Notes: a model not told the origin generated them from the letters alone. Positions 54,949 to 63,303 are shown, counted from the first letter of the stretch. The stretch is DNA of 64,000 nt from Pseudomonas parasichuanensis (GCF_021601385.1 NZ_BQHO01000032.1:1-64000), one strand, 5' to 3'. Numbers and translations are program-made.

Positions 54949-56127
54949 TCAGCCTGGGACCAATTTGGAACCAATCTGGAGCTTTTCCAGCTCCTGCCAG
55001 TCAGAGGTCGAGTTGATCCAGCGTGCATAAGTAGACAGAAGCATCTGCACGCTATGCCCAAGCTGTTGGGCTATAAATGCGGGGTTGAGGCCGAACATTA
55101 AGCATATTGTCGCATAGGTGTGACGGCAGTTGTACGGTGGCCGGTAGCGAATCCCCAAATCCTTCAGGATGGGCCGCCACTGGTGATGCAGATCCGACGT
55201 CTGCTTCACGTATTCCGCATTTTTGGTGGGCGGGAACACGAAAGGTGTCTCCGTGACCCGCCCCTTTCCCTGCTTGCGGCGCTCCGCGTACTCCATCGCG
55301 TACTCGAGCGCATGCAATGCCCTCTCGTTCAGCAAGACGATCCGCTCTTGCCCCGTCTTTGTCCGCTCGGCAACCTCACCAAGCGCGATTGTCCTGCAGA
55401 TCCTAACCGTCCTTTTGTCCAGATCGAGCACGTCTTTCATAATCGCCAGGCCCTCTGAGAGCCTGACGCCGCTGAAGAACGCGAACTCGAAGAATGCCGC
55501 GTAGATCCGGCTTGGCCAGTGCGGGTGCTCGTACAGCTTCGCGATGATCCTGTTCGCTTCATCCAGGGTAAAAGGGTCTATCTCCTTCTTCGTGCGCTTC
55601 GGGAGCTGCAGCGAGCTAGCTGGGTTGCGGCTGATAAGGCCGTCTGCCACCGCTGAGCTCAAAATTGTAGATAGCTTGACCAAGGCGTTTCGCTTGACGG
55701 ATGGCGACGTCCATTCCACGGAGCTCAATATCTGCCGCAGCCTGGTTGAGGTGATCAGGTCAATCCGAACCAGTGCGAGGTACGGCACCCAATAGAGGTT
55801 CAAGGCGCTTTTGTAGCCGTTCCGGGTACCCGGGACGATCTCCCGGCTATCCAGCCATATCTGGGCATACTCCCCGAATGTCGGCACCCCGCCAACCACA
55901 GCCGCGGAGCTTGGGAACAGCTCCGCGTATTTGTCGTGGTCGAGGAGGTCGAGCTTGATGAGGCCGGCTACTTGATCGCGAAGCTGGGATGCAGCTTTGA
56001 GGCCTTTCGGTGTCGCGGGGTAGGGAAGGGTCTCACTTCGGCGAGAGCCTTCCCACATGAACCGGAACCGGAGCGATCCGTGGTGCACATCAATCCCTGG
56101 GGGAAAATCCATTGGCTTTCCAGCCAT
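54949..56127 (-). CDS. int: Phage-type tyrosine integrase
   Basis: The 392-residue recombinase has an N-terminal arm-binding region (GSLRFRFMWEGSRRSETL), a SAM-like core and a catalytic domain with Arg222 (FSGVRLSEG), Lys near 258, Arg335 (NCRHTYA), His358 (QLGHSV) and nucleophile Tyr367 (LSTYARW). It would catalyse site-specific integration and excision of the element to its right. It lies directly upstream of ybiT on the same strand, so the attachment site should fall between the two or at the 3' end of int. Confidence 0.92.
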   Translation of the reverse strand: MAGKPMDFPPGIDVHHGSLRFRFMWEGSRRSETLPYPATPKGLKAASQLRDQVAGLIKLDLLDHDKYAELFPSSAAVVGGVPTFGEYAQIWLDSREIVPGTRNGYKSALNLYWVPYLALVRIDLITSTRLRQILSSVEWTSPSVKRNALVKLSTILSSAVADGLISRNPASSLQLPKRTKKEIDPFTLDEANRIIAKLYEHPHWPSRIYAAFFEFAFFSGVRLSEGLAIMKDVLDLDKRTVRICRTIALGEVAERTKTGQERIVLLNERALHALEYAMEYAERRKQGKGRVTETPFVFPPTKNAEYVKQTSDLHHQWRPILKDLGIRYRPPYNCRHTYATICLMFGLNPAFIAQQLGHSVQMLLSTYARWINSTSDWQELEKLQIGSKLVPG

Positions 56128-56300
56128 TCGTCATACCTCTTCTTGCTGTAAATAATGCGACCACCGTGCTTCATCCAGACGCCTTCGGGGATCGACCCGC
56201 GCAGGCGCCGGCCTTCCAGGGCGCGCTTGGTGCAGCCGAGTAGTTCGGCCATGCGTTGTTCGGTGACTTTGTCGACGCCACCGGTGCTTTCAGTTTCCAT
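55968..56300 (-). CDS. Excisionase-like HTH protein, overlapping int
   Basis: The 110-residue frame begins with an excisionase/AlpA-like winged helix (VTEQRMAELLGCTKRALEGRRLRGSIPEGV and then KKRYDEWLES). The last 52 residues or so run inside the int coding sequence in another frame. The HTH half alone resembles known Xis length; the tail may be dispensable. Small size and place next to int suggest control of excision direction. Confidence 0.7.
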   Translation of the reverse strand: METESTGGVDKVTEQRMAELLGCTKRALEGRRLRGSIPEGVWMKHGGRIIYSKKRYDEWLESQWIFPQGLMCTTDRSGSGSCGKALAEVRPFPTPRHRKASKLHPSFAIK

Positions 56301-56339
56301 GGGATGGTCTCCACGCCGCCGGTGGCGGCAGGTTGGTTA

Positions 56340-56663
56340 TCAATCGATCTGGTAATAGACGTAGCAGTCGACGCCTTGGGCCTTAAGCGATGCATGCATT
56401 GCCTGCACGCCCGCGCTGTGCCGGTTACCGATGCCTGGCCAAGGTGTATCGAGATGGATGCCCTGCCGGTGATAGCCGCTTTTCTTTTGCACGTAGCCTG
56501 GCAGGGCGGGCAGCTGGCTGGCACGCATGCCCGGAACGGGAATGACGACGCGGTCTAGGTTGGCGCTGCCTCCGTCGTTGTCGCATGCGGCTGCCGCTGA
56601 CTTCCCAGCCTCGATGGCGACCCGCACTTTCTCCGGCAGGCGGGCCAGATCTTCTTTCGTCAT
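56340..56663 (-). CDS. Phage-type hypothetical protein (107 residues)
   Basis: I do not recognise a family. The protein starts TKEDLARLPEKVRVAIEAGKS, a helical stretch, and ends CYVYYQID. It lies upstream of the excisionase-like gene on the same strand, in a run of small element genes. Confidence 0.55.
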   Translation of the reverse strand: MTKEDLARLPEKVRVAIEAGKSAAAACDNDGGSANLDRVVIPVPGMRASQLPALPGYVQKKSGYHRQGIHLDTPWPGIGNRHSAGVQAMHASLKAQGVDCYVYYQID

Positions 56664-56755
56664 GGCAATAGCTCTCTATGCCCGCGCATGTCGGCGGGCT
56701 TGAGTTGTAGGGGGGAGGGGTTACTGAATTCTGCCGGTCAGGCGTTCGCGCCAGG

Positions 56756-57040
56756 TCAGGCGGCGGGGAAGGTGCTCACGGTCATCAACCTCGACAACCA
56801 CGTGTCCTCGTGGAACTTGTCGGGGTTCTGCCACTGACGCACGTCTTTCACGATCTGCATCAGCAGCCAGCCTTCAGCCTCTGTGAGGTTGTGGCCGGTG
56901 ATGGCGTTGAAGGCCTGCACGGTCTTGACCATGCTGCGCGTGCCGTCCGGGGCGTCGTACTGCTTGCCGCGCTCAGCCTGCACGTCGATGGCTGTCTGCA
57001 GGAAGTAGGTGGAATCCTTCACTTCGATCAGGTCGGTCAT
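56756..57040 (-). CDS. DUF6378-like phage protein (94 residues)
   Basis: It reads SMVKTVQAFNAITGHNLTEAEGW and ends WLSRLMTVSTFPAA. This resembles a phage family (DUF6378, from memory) with a fold near MazG-type pyrophosphohydrolases. ATG 57040 overlaps the stop codon of the preceding gene by 4 bp, which supports translation. Confidence 0.65.
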   Translation of the reverse strand: MTDLIEVKDSTYFLQTAIDVQAERGKQYDAPDGTRSMVKTVQAFNAITGHNLTEAEGWLLMQIVKDVRQWQNPDKFHEDTWLSRLMTVSTFPAA

Positions 57041-57249
57041 GGCTCGATGCTCGGAGGTGGTGGGAGCGGTTGCCAGTGAGTTACCTGACCTTCCCAGAAG
57101 TCGAAGCGCCCCTTGTTTTTGGAGCCTTTGTTCCAAACAGCGCACTCGGAAATTCGACCAAGCTGGCGATGATTGATGGCCACGATTACTACCAGCCCAT
57201 CGAGCTCGTCGCCGGGTTGCTTCTCGCTGTACTTGATCCACACGCTCAC
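57037..57249 (-). CDS. DUF551-like small protein (70 residues)
   Basis: The ends WIKYSEKQPGDELDG and VTHWQPLPPPPS are typical of DUF551 phage proteins of unknown role. I chose GTG 57249 because it has GAGAGG eight bases upstream and overlaps the stop of the preceding ORF as GTGA; ATG 57273 is an alternative. Confidence 0.65.
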   Translation of the reverse strand: MSVWIKYSEKQPGDELDGLVVIVAINHRQLGRISECAVWNKGSKNKGRFDFWEGQVTHWQPLPPPPSIEP

Positions 57250-57458
57250 AGTGAATACCTCTCTTCGATCCATTGCGCCTGGGCACCGGCGGGGGTTGGC
57301 CCGTTGTCGTTCTGTTCGTGCGGGGAGAGCTGGCGCTCGTTGCCGGCCTGCAGCTGGCAAACCTTGGTCTCGCGACCGATGAACACGCCCGCGATGAAGA
57401 CTTGCACCAGGGCGAAGATGCCGATCAGCACAGCCATGACGACCTGATGGCGCTTCAT
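57246..57458 (-). CDS. Small single-helix membrane protein (70 residues)
   Basis: One hydrophobic helix (VVMAVLIGIFALVQVFIAGVF) follows a short basic N terminus; the remainder is polar and Gln-rich. It is joined to both neighbours by 4-bp overlaps. The function is unknown. Confidence 0.6.
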   Translation of the reverse strand: MKRHQVVMAVLIGIFALVQVFIAGVFIGRETKVCQLQAGNERQLSPHEQNDNGPTPAGAQAQWIEERYSL

Positions 57459-57784
57459 GGCTTCACCTCACGGCGACCCCACCAGCACACCGGGCCATCG
57501 TCGGTGTCGTGGATGGCTAGACAGAACCAGCCATCTCCTTGGGGCTTGCCGGGTTCCCAGTAGCCGCAATACGGCTCGCCAGCTTCGAAGTAGCGATCAG
57601 CGATTTCTTCCGGCGCGTCGGTCTCGAGGTGGATCATGGCGACTTGCAGACCCTGCTGCGCGATCCAGGCCTTGCATCTCTCGCCGTCACCCTCGTCGAA
57701 GTCGGGCAGATCGGGATGCTCATACATCCCGTACTCGTCGCGCACTACAAGCGCCGGCTGGATCAGCTTGATTTCTTCAGGCAT
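57455..57784 (-). CDS. Phage-type hypothetical acidic protein (109 residues)
   Basis: The protein is acidic and aromatic-rich, with EHPDLPDFDEGDGERCKAW and CWWGRREVKP at its ends. I cannot place it in a family. It is the first gene of the overlapping chain 57784-56756. Confidence 0.6.
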   Translation of the reverse strand: MPEEIKLIQPALVVRDEYGMYEHPDLPDFDEGDGERCKAWIAQQGLQVAMIHLETDAPEEIADRYFEAGEPYCGYWEPGKPQGDGWFCLAIHDTDDGPVCWWGRREVKP

Positions 57785-57899
57785 GACGATTCCTTGGCCG
57801 CTATTCCGCGGCAGTTTTATTGATTAAAAGGTCAGAAATAGATCGCTACTTATCGAAGCTGCTGTAGAGTGGGGAGATAACTCACTCGAAGGCCCTATC

Positions 57900-58229
57900 A
57901 TGCGTAATCGCGGTAAGGTTTACTGGGATTGGGCCGATCCGGAATTGCACTTTCGCAACTACGACGAACGCCTTTCCTGCGGTACCTTGATCAACATCCA
58001 GGTGCGCATCTCCACTCTCAACGTCACGCAGCTCTTCTTCGGCATTTATGGCGAGAAGGGAATGCTGCTGCTTGAAGAGAGCTACCCCGATTGCCGCGGG
58101 CAGACGATGACGGCCGCCATGGCCTGGGCCCTGCAGCGTGCCTGCGATTGGGTCATTGAAAAATTCCCGCCCCCACCTCAACCGGCGCCGGAGCCGTTAC
58201 CTCGCAAGGGATCTCGCCTCGCCAGGTAG
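57900..58229 (+). CDS. Small hypothetical protein, copy A of a tandem paralogue pair (109 residues)
   Basis: It begins MRNRGKVYWDWADPELHFR and contains TQLFFGIYGEKG and GQTMTAAMAWALQRA. The next gene (58343) shares the same framework, so the two arose by duplication. It has a Pro-rich C-terminal tail that the second copy lacks. No function is recognised. Confidence 0.65.
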   Translation: MRNRGKVYWDWADPELHFRNYDERLSCGTLINIQVRISTLNVTQLFFGIYGEKGMLLLEESYPDCRGQTMTAAMAWALQRACDWVIEKFPPPPQPAPEPLPRKGSRLAR

Positions 58230-58342
58230 GCAGCATGCGGAAGTTCAATCTGAAATGGGATTTCTCACCCAGTTTCAGATGAGCGTAATGGCGAAGGTGT
58301 GGCAGCTGTGCATTACTCTCATTTCGTTCACTGGAGAAAACG

Positions 58343-58627
58343 ATGAGAACTAGAGGCAGCACCTACTGGGATTGGGCGGATGCCCAGCTTCACAGTCGCA
58401 CCCACACTGAAATTCTTGATTCCGGAACGACCATTGATGTGCAGGTACGTCTTTCCCGTGTTGGCGCTACTCAAATGTTCATTGGGCTCTACGGATCAGC
58501 TGGAGAGGTGATTCACGAGGAGGCCTACGACACGAGGCCAGGGCAGTCGATGACCACGGCCATGCTGTGGGGTGTTGCGCGCGCCCGGGGCATTGCTCAC
58601 TCGAAGCCTGCGGCGGCTACGGGTTGA
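58343..58627 (+). CDS. Small hypothetical protein, copy B of the tandem pair (94 residues)
   Basis: It begins MRTRGSTYWDWADAQLHSR and contains TQMFIGLYGSAG and GQSMTTAMLWGVARA, aligned without gaps to copy A over about 85 residues. The two genes are 113 bp apart on the same strand. Confidence 0.65.
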   Translation: MRTRGSTYWDWADAQLHSRTHTEILDSGTTIDVQVRLSRVGATQMFIGLYGSAGEVIHEEAYDTRPGQSMTTAMLWGVARARGIAHSKPAAATG

Positions 58628-58665
58628 ATTAGGGCAGAATCTGCTGGAGTACAAATATGCTCCAG

Positions 58666-59088
58666 TCAGGATTTCTGCTTTGCTTGCCGCGCTTTGAAGC
58701 GCTCGTATGGCCCGTCAGGCAGGGCGGCGATCGCGTTCGCGGCCTTGATCAGAAGGTCGCCCAATGCGGTGCGCGCCTTCGGCACGAAGGCCCTGAACCT
58801 GGTACCGGCTGGGAAATACGCCTCATAGCCCATACGGGCGCACAGCTCGGAAGCCTCGATCAGGCCAGCGTTACGACCATCGGCAAAGGCCTTGACCCGG
58901 CGAGGGTCGAGCCAGTCGAGTTCAGCGGCTGGGCTCGCCGGCATGGCCAGAATGGCCCGCAGCTCGTCACGCTCTGGCTTCGCAGCCTTGAAAGCCGATG
59001 CGGCATGATCGAGGCGCTGCTGAATGCGCTCGGCCAGCTCACGCGGCACGCTGACCATCTCGGTGCTGGATCGGTTTTCTGTGGGCAT
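58666..59088 (-). CDS. Phage-type hypothetical protein (140 residues)
   Basis: A helical N terminus (PRELAERIQQRLDHAASAF) is followed by DELRAILA and a C-terminal helix with PYERFKARQAKQKS. Similar proteins occur in Pseudomonas phage early regions, but I cannot name a family. Confidence 0.6.
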   Translation of the reverse strand: MPTENRSSTEMVSVPRELAERIQQRLDHAASAFKAAKPERDELRAILAMPASPAAELDWLDPRRVKAFADGRNAGLIEASELCARMGYEAYFPAGTRFRAFVPKARTALGDLLIKAANAIAALPDGPYERFKARQAKQKS

Positions 59089-59136
59089 GGGGATACCTCG
59101 CGGCTATAGTTGGCCGATCAAGAAAAGGAGGTTGAT

Positions 59137-59358
59137 ATGCGGTGTTATGTTTGCAGGGAAGTCGCTCGCGAAAAAACTATCCGGCACCGGGGGCGATCCG
59201 TTGATTGTCCTGCGTGTGGTCCATACAACATAGGTGGAACCGTTTTACATCTTTGCCGTCATCGAGCACTTAAGATCGATGTTGACCTAAGTCGAAAATG
59301 GCTGGCTGAGCGCCGAAAAGAGGGGGTAGACAAGCCCTTCCTGCGAGCGCTTCCCTAA
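59137..59358 (+). CDS. Small zinc-ribbon-like protein (73 residues)
   Basis: Cys pairs CYVC near the N terminus and CPAC about 25 residues on suggest one zinc site. A very strong AAGGAGGT site lies four bases before ATG 59137. Function unknown. Confidence 0.65.
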   Translation: MRCYVCREVAREKTIRHRGRSVDCPACGPYNIGGTVLHLCRHRALKIDVDLSRKWLAERRKEGVDKPFLRALP

Positions 59359-59374
59359 ATACTGAGTCCTCCCG

Positions 59375-60128
59375 TTACCCAGCCTTGAGTAGCGCCTCAA
59401 TCACTCTTTGCCCAGCCAGTGGCGGTACAGCGTTGCCGGCCATGTGCATGGTCAGCCGTGGTTGTCGGGTCGCAGAGTGTCAGCCGGGAACGACATAGCG
59501 GCCAAGGCCTCGCTGGCGCTGAGCATCCTCATGCGGTCGCCGTCGACCAGGGCCCAGCGGTCTAGGGTGGTGATGGTGCCGATCGGCCGGTTGATATCGC
59601 GCCCGGTGGTGCCGGAGCCCTTGCCGTAGTAGGGCATGATGAATCGGTCGCCGAAGCGCTGGCGGCCGTTGCGCACCCTTTCGAGAGTGGCCTGGGCCCG
59701 GCCTGGCTTCTCGATCTGCGACCAGCGACCTGCGTCGAAGTCGAAGTCGAGGAAGCTACTGGCCGGCACGTGTTCGCACTGCTGTAGCTGTAGCTGAATT
59801 GGCGCCTTGCTCTTGGTGCAAATCAGGAACAGGCGCACCCGGTGCTGCGGCACGCCCAGGTCAGCGCAGTCCACTATGTGCGGCGCGACCTGGTACCCGA
59901 GCCGCTGCATGGCATCCACCCAGCTGGGGTAGAGCACCCAGTTGACACTGCTGCCCGGTTAGCCTGGTGCAGGTCCTGGCAGATGTGGTCGGTGTCCTTG
60001 TGATTTGCCGCATGCCACTTCACTGCTTCTGGCCAGTGGTTTGCCGCCCAGAGAACCTGGACGCCTGCGGCGCGCGCGCCGGTGCTCCATCCGCCGAGGC
60101 CGGCGAACAGGTCGATTGCTGTTGTCAT
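59375..60128 (-). pseudogene. Broken C5-cytosine DNA methyltransferase
   Basis: The N-terminal piece (60128 down to about 59960) has the SAM motif IDLFAGLGGWSTGA and ends at QDLHQAN. The next recognisable part, in another frame, starts NWVLYPSW and contains motif VIII QHRVRLFLI. The catalytic PCQ and ENV motifs that should lie between are missing, indicating an internal deletion near 59950. Near 59459 a single-base loss shifts frame again: motif X (MHMAGNAVPP) resumes in the next frame and ends at 59375. Both lesions make an active enzyme unlikely. Confidence 0.8.
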
Positions 60129-60287
60129 AAACGAACCTCAAAGCTTAGGAGTGGGAGGGGATCGAATTCTTGCGTATTGGTTCGTTTGCGCTTTAGAAAT
60201 CTCTACAAAGGGGTAGAATTGGGATTCAGGTTCGATTCCTGATAAATGGTTGTTAGGAAAAAACGGTGCGGTTTTGGAGTTTTTTGT

Positions 60288-60701
60288 ATGGCGGTAAAAA
60301 AGCGGGCTGTGATTCGTGAGGAAAAGCAGAAAAAATATAAGAAGTTTCTTGAGGATCTTGGGTTCACTATAGACGAAGTTGAAGAAAATGTTGTGTACTT
60401 CAAGCATGATGATCTATTTTATAGTGTTATGTTTGAAAGCGTGAATGATGGGTTCGTGGGTGTTCGATTCGCGGTTGCAGTTGAAGATATCGAAAATAAG
60501 TTGGGTCAGTTGGAGGCTGTGAATTATATTGCCTCAACTTTCAAAATTATGAAATGCTTCTATGATGATGCAGGGGTCGTCCTTTCTTGTGAAGGTTTTG
60601 TTGCTAGCGAGGAAGAATTTAAGAGGTTAGTGAGGTTTTCTGTTTCGTCGATGTCGTATGCTTACGATGAGTTGTGCGAAAAATTCCCAAGCGCAGTATG
60701 A
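60288..60701 (+). CDS. YbjN-like small protein in an AT-rich cargo segment (137 residues)
   Basis: The protein has a Lys-rich start (KKRAVIREEKQKKYKKFLEDLG) and alternating strands and helices resembling YbjN or type III chaperone folds (DLFYSVMFES, VRFAVAVEDIENKLG). Codon use is AT-rich, unlike the rest of the window, which indicates recent transfer. GGAG lies eight bases before ATG 60288. The next gene starts 3 bp after its stop. Confidence 0.65.
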   Translation: MAVKKRAVIREEKQKKYKKFLEDLGFTIDEVEENVVYFKHDDLFYSVMFESVNDGFVGVRFAVAVEDIENKLGQLEAVNYIASTFKIMKCFYDDAGVVLSCEGFVASEEEFKRLVRFSVSSMSYAYDELCEKFPSAV

Positions 60702-60704
60702 ATA

Positions 60705-61136
60705 ATGGAACGCTCCCAAGGGGCAGGTCCCCGCGCTAAGGTTTCCCAGCTATTCGCTGCTGCGCTCGGCGCATATGGTATGTACCTAGTTAAGAGACAT
60801 GCTGAGCCTGAATTGGCTAGTGCGCTGATGTACTTTATACCCGCAGTCACTTTATTGGCTTCAGTTTTGTTAGGAGAGTTGGAGGACTGGATTGCGGAGC
60901 ATTGGTCTGATTACAAGGATAAGTCCAATGTTGACCAGTTTTTGGAGGAGTGTGATAGGTTCCTAAAAAACGATGCGGTTGATAGTGATCAGAAAGAAGA
61001 GGTTAAAGCCAAAAAAAACCATGCACTGATGGCGAGGCTGGATAAAAAGCTCGAGAAGATCAATCACCAGGCTCCTATAGGGTCGAAATTACCAGCGAAG
61101 TCATCGCGGCGAGTGAATAAAAGGTCTACTGAGTGA
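60705..61136 (+). CDS. Small membrane protein with charged coiled-coil tail, AT-rich cargo (143 residues)
   Basis: A hydrophobic stretch around residues 38-57 (ASALMYFIPAVTLLASVLLG), perhaps with a weaker helix before it, anchors the protein. A long charged helix follows (SDQKEEVKAKKNHALMARLDKKLEKI). It lies 3 bp after the YbjN-like gene and is probably in the same operon. No known family is recognised. Confidence 0.6.
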   Translation: MERSQGAGPRAKVSQLFAAALGAYGMYLVKRHAEPELASALMYFIPAVTLLASVLLGELEDWIAEHWSDYKDKSNVDQFLEECDRFLKNDAVDSDQKEEVKAKKNHALMARLDKKLEKINHQAPIGSKLPAKSSRRVNKRSTE

Positions 61137-61325
61137 TTTAAGGCAGAAGGCAGCTTCTAGCTATAAATGTGTAGCTTGTTCGCCTTGGACAATGTGAAGC
61201 CAACCGGGATAGAGCGCATGGCTTTCTCCATGCATGCGCCGCCCTCCGTGGTCGGATGCGGCATGGTGGCAAAGTGGTCTGAATAGTGCTATTGGTTCGG
61301 ATTTGAAGAAGTCTGGGGTTTTGAC
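61137..61325. other. Gap before the HEPN gene
   Basis: No ORF is seen in this stretch. It holds ATGCATGCGCCGCCCTC at 61230-61246, which recurs exactly at 63722-63738, and may carry a promoter for the HEPN-motif gene. Confidence 0.5.
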
Positions 61326-62420
61326 ATGGTAGTTATCGACATAAACGCCTCAAAAAAATGGGTCGCTTTCGCAGTTACTGGGGTGCTAGGAGTTCCTCCA
61401 GTAGGGCTTGGTCTTGGGCCTGATATGTATTTGATTCAAGACCAGAAGCGACCAGAAGCGGGAATGGATCAACTATTTCTTGCAGTGGATGAGTCGTTTC
61501 GGTCCTTCGGAATAACAGACCAGTTACCTCTTACTTTAGGTTTTACAAAAGTTTTACTAATTCCGATGAAGGATGTGAGCGCAGAAGGCCTGAAAGTTGG
61601 GTTGATGGTTGCGGACGTTGCATTGGCAGTGTTTAACAAGAAAGTCCATATGGCGCGGACTCGGCTCATAAATTGGAATCGGAGACAAGGCGAAGCCGTA
61701 GGTGCGATTTTCGAGGAAGGTCAATGGAGGCCCATCGCTGCAAAAAATACGGCTATGGGGCCATTGCTGCGATACGATCCAGGGGTTAGCCACTGGGATA
61801 AATTTCTACACGACACCATCACAGGTCAACTAACTCCACTTGGGGCAGCCTTGGGTAAGTGCATGTCTTGGGATCGCGAGTCGCAGAGAACTGCAAATAT
61901 CAACCACCGATTTGCGTTTTCATGGGTCGGTTTAGAATCAATGCTTCCCAGTGGAGAGAAGGATGGTACGGGAGCTGGTAAAAGATTCCCTCTGCTTATA
62001 GGCGTTCTATCAAAGTACTACTCAAAAGTCGTGCATCAGAACGAAAGCCTCAAGGCATTTCATGCGGCCAATAGCAATCCGGTCGGTAAGAAATGGAAAA
62101 GTGTTATTGATGATATGTATCGGCATCGGTGCGAAATTTTCCATGAGGGCGGAACAGAGTTTTTATCCGATCTTATCGATCCTCTCAAGGCGGACTGGCA
62201 CTCGAAATTGGCTGATTTTCTGTGTGACAGGCTGGTGAGCTTGGCGGGATTAGCATTTGCACAAGGCATTGAGTCTGTCGAAGTGTTTTGGGATTCATAT
62301 CTACTAGATTTTTTGCTATCTGATTCAAATCAATGGGTCCGGACGGGAGTGTTCTTTGGGGAGCATATTATTAACTTCGATTGGAAGAGTGGCGTTTACC
62401 CCGAAATTAACCATATTTGA
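61326..62420 (+). CDS. HEPN-motif protein (ApeA-like), candidate antiphage RNase
   Basis: The 364-residue protein has an uncharacterised N-terminal part of about 185 residues and a C-terminal helical region with RFAFSWVGLESML at 195-207 and the motif Arg268-x4-His273 within MYRHRCEIFHEGG. The RFAFSWVGLE helix and RxxxxH are hallmarks of ApeA-type HEPN domains, in which Arg and His form the RNase active site. Codon use is AT-rich like its two upstream neighbours. HEPN proteins on mobile elements often serve defence; that role is inferred. Confidence 0.7.
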   Translation: MVVIDINASKKWVAFAVTGVLGVPPVGLGLGPDMYLIQDQKRPEAGMDQLFLAVDESFRSFGITDQLPLTLGFTKVLLIPMKDVSAEGLKVGLMVADVALAVFNKKVHMARTRLINWNRRQGEAVGAIFEEGQWRPIAAKNTAMGPLLRYDPGVSHWDKFLHDTITGQLTPLGAALGKCMSWDRESQRTANINHRFAFSWVGLESMLPSGEKDGTGAGKRFPLLIGVLSKYYSKVVHQNESLKAFHAANSNPVGKKWKSVIDDMYRHRCEIFHEGGTEFLSDLIDPLKADWHSKLADFLCDRLVSLAGLAFAQGIESVEVFWDSYLLDFLLSDSNQWVRTGVFFGEHIINFDWKSGVYPEINHI

Positions 62421-62546
62421 CCCTCTATCCCACCTGGTAGGTATTGATGCATCCCAGGCCGCTGGGCGGCAGATTGATGTGTTGCTGACGCCGGCCGTGC
62501 CGGGCGCGTGCGGTGATGTGTTTCATGCTGCTTTCTGTTGATTCCA

Positions 62547-62586
62547 GGCGCCGCCCCTGGTGGGGTGGCGTGATTCGTTGAAGTGG
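62547..62586 (+). repeat. Intergenic repeat, copy 2
   Basis: GGCGCCGCCCCTGGTGGGGT followed by GGCGTGATTCGTTGAAGTGG matches a second stretch at 63728-63767 almost base for base. Both copies lie 43 bp upstream of a plus-strand small gene. Confidence 0.65.
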
Positions 62587-62628
62587 GGTAAGACTTTGGA
62601 TAGGACATAGAACGTCAAGGACGCGTAA

Positions 62629-62862
62629 ATGAGCACAAAGCCCAGCAACAAGCTGCTCGCCGAGCAGAGCCGCATGGCTGAAAGCGAAGTTGGCACCTAC
62701 TTGGTCGACCTGCAGGAGCAGTCGGATGGCAGCTGGATCGCATATTTCGCTGAAGAGCTTAGGCGGAGGCCGGAGCTATGCCGGGAGCTTACGCCGGAGC
62801 TGATTCTGCGAATTCCCGAGTGGTTGGCAACATGCTGGTTTGACAGAGACAAAGGAGTATAG
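62629..62862 (+). CDS. Phage-type hypothetical protein (77 residues)
   Basis: It contains KLLAEQSRMAESEVGTYLVD and ELTPELILRIPEWLATCWF; no family is recognised. It follows the intergenic repeat, as does the gene at 63812. Confidence 0.6.
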   Translation: MSTKPSNKLLAEQSRMAESEVGTYLVDLQEQSDGSWIAYFAEELRRRPELCRELTPELILRIPEWLATCWFDRDKGV

Positions 62863-62883
62863 CTGGCGGGTAGTGCCGGAGGG

Positions 62884-63303
62884 TCATGCGGCTTTCGCGT
62901 CTTCGAACTTGATGATCCTGCGCGTGGTGTCCGGCTCGCCCTCAATCTTCACTTCGAAACAGGCCGGGGAGTAGGTGCTGATGCCGGTGATCACTCCTTC
63001 CTTGATGGTGTCGCCGATGGCGAATGGGGGCTGAGGGTGGTGCTCTTCGAACCAGGCCCGAACCGCTTTACGCTCTGCCTCGTCAACCAGGTAGCCCAGC
63101 TCGTCGAGGGTGTCGATGTCGTCCCGCTTCATGTCCCAGCCGGCCCATTTCGCCAGCTCCATGCAGAGCTCGAAGCCATCCATGTGTCGGTTGTAGTGCT
63201 GTGCCAGGGTTTCCGCGTCGGCCTCAAGCTTTTCAGCAATCGGCATACAGCATTCGAGGATCATTTCCTTCGTGGCCGTAGGCCGAGGTGGGATGGTGCT
63301 CAT
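62884..63303 (-). CDS. Phage-type hypothetical protein (139 residues)
   Basis: Helical N-terminal two thirds (LECCMPIAEKLEADAETLA, KWAGWDMKRDDIDTLDELG) precede a C-terminal part with beta character (EGVITGISTYSPACFEVKI). ATG 63303 is the likely start. The function is unknown. Confidence 0.6.
   Translation of the reverse strand: MSTIPPRPTATKEMILECCMPIAEKLEADAETLAQHYNRHMDGFELCMELAKWAGWDMKRDDIDTLDELGYLVDEAERKAVRAWFEEHHPQPPFAIGDTIKEGVITGISTYSPACFEVKIEGEPDTTRRIIKFEDAKAA

Noticed and set aside
60226-60242. TCAGG-TTCGATT-CCTGA looks like a tRNA T-arm
   Set aside because: No matching acceptor stem, anticodon arm or CCA end is found around it, so it is probably chance or a very decayed remnant.
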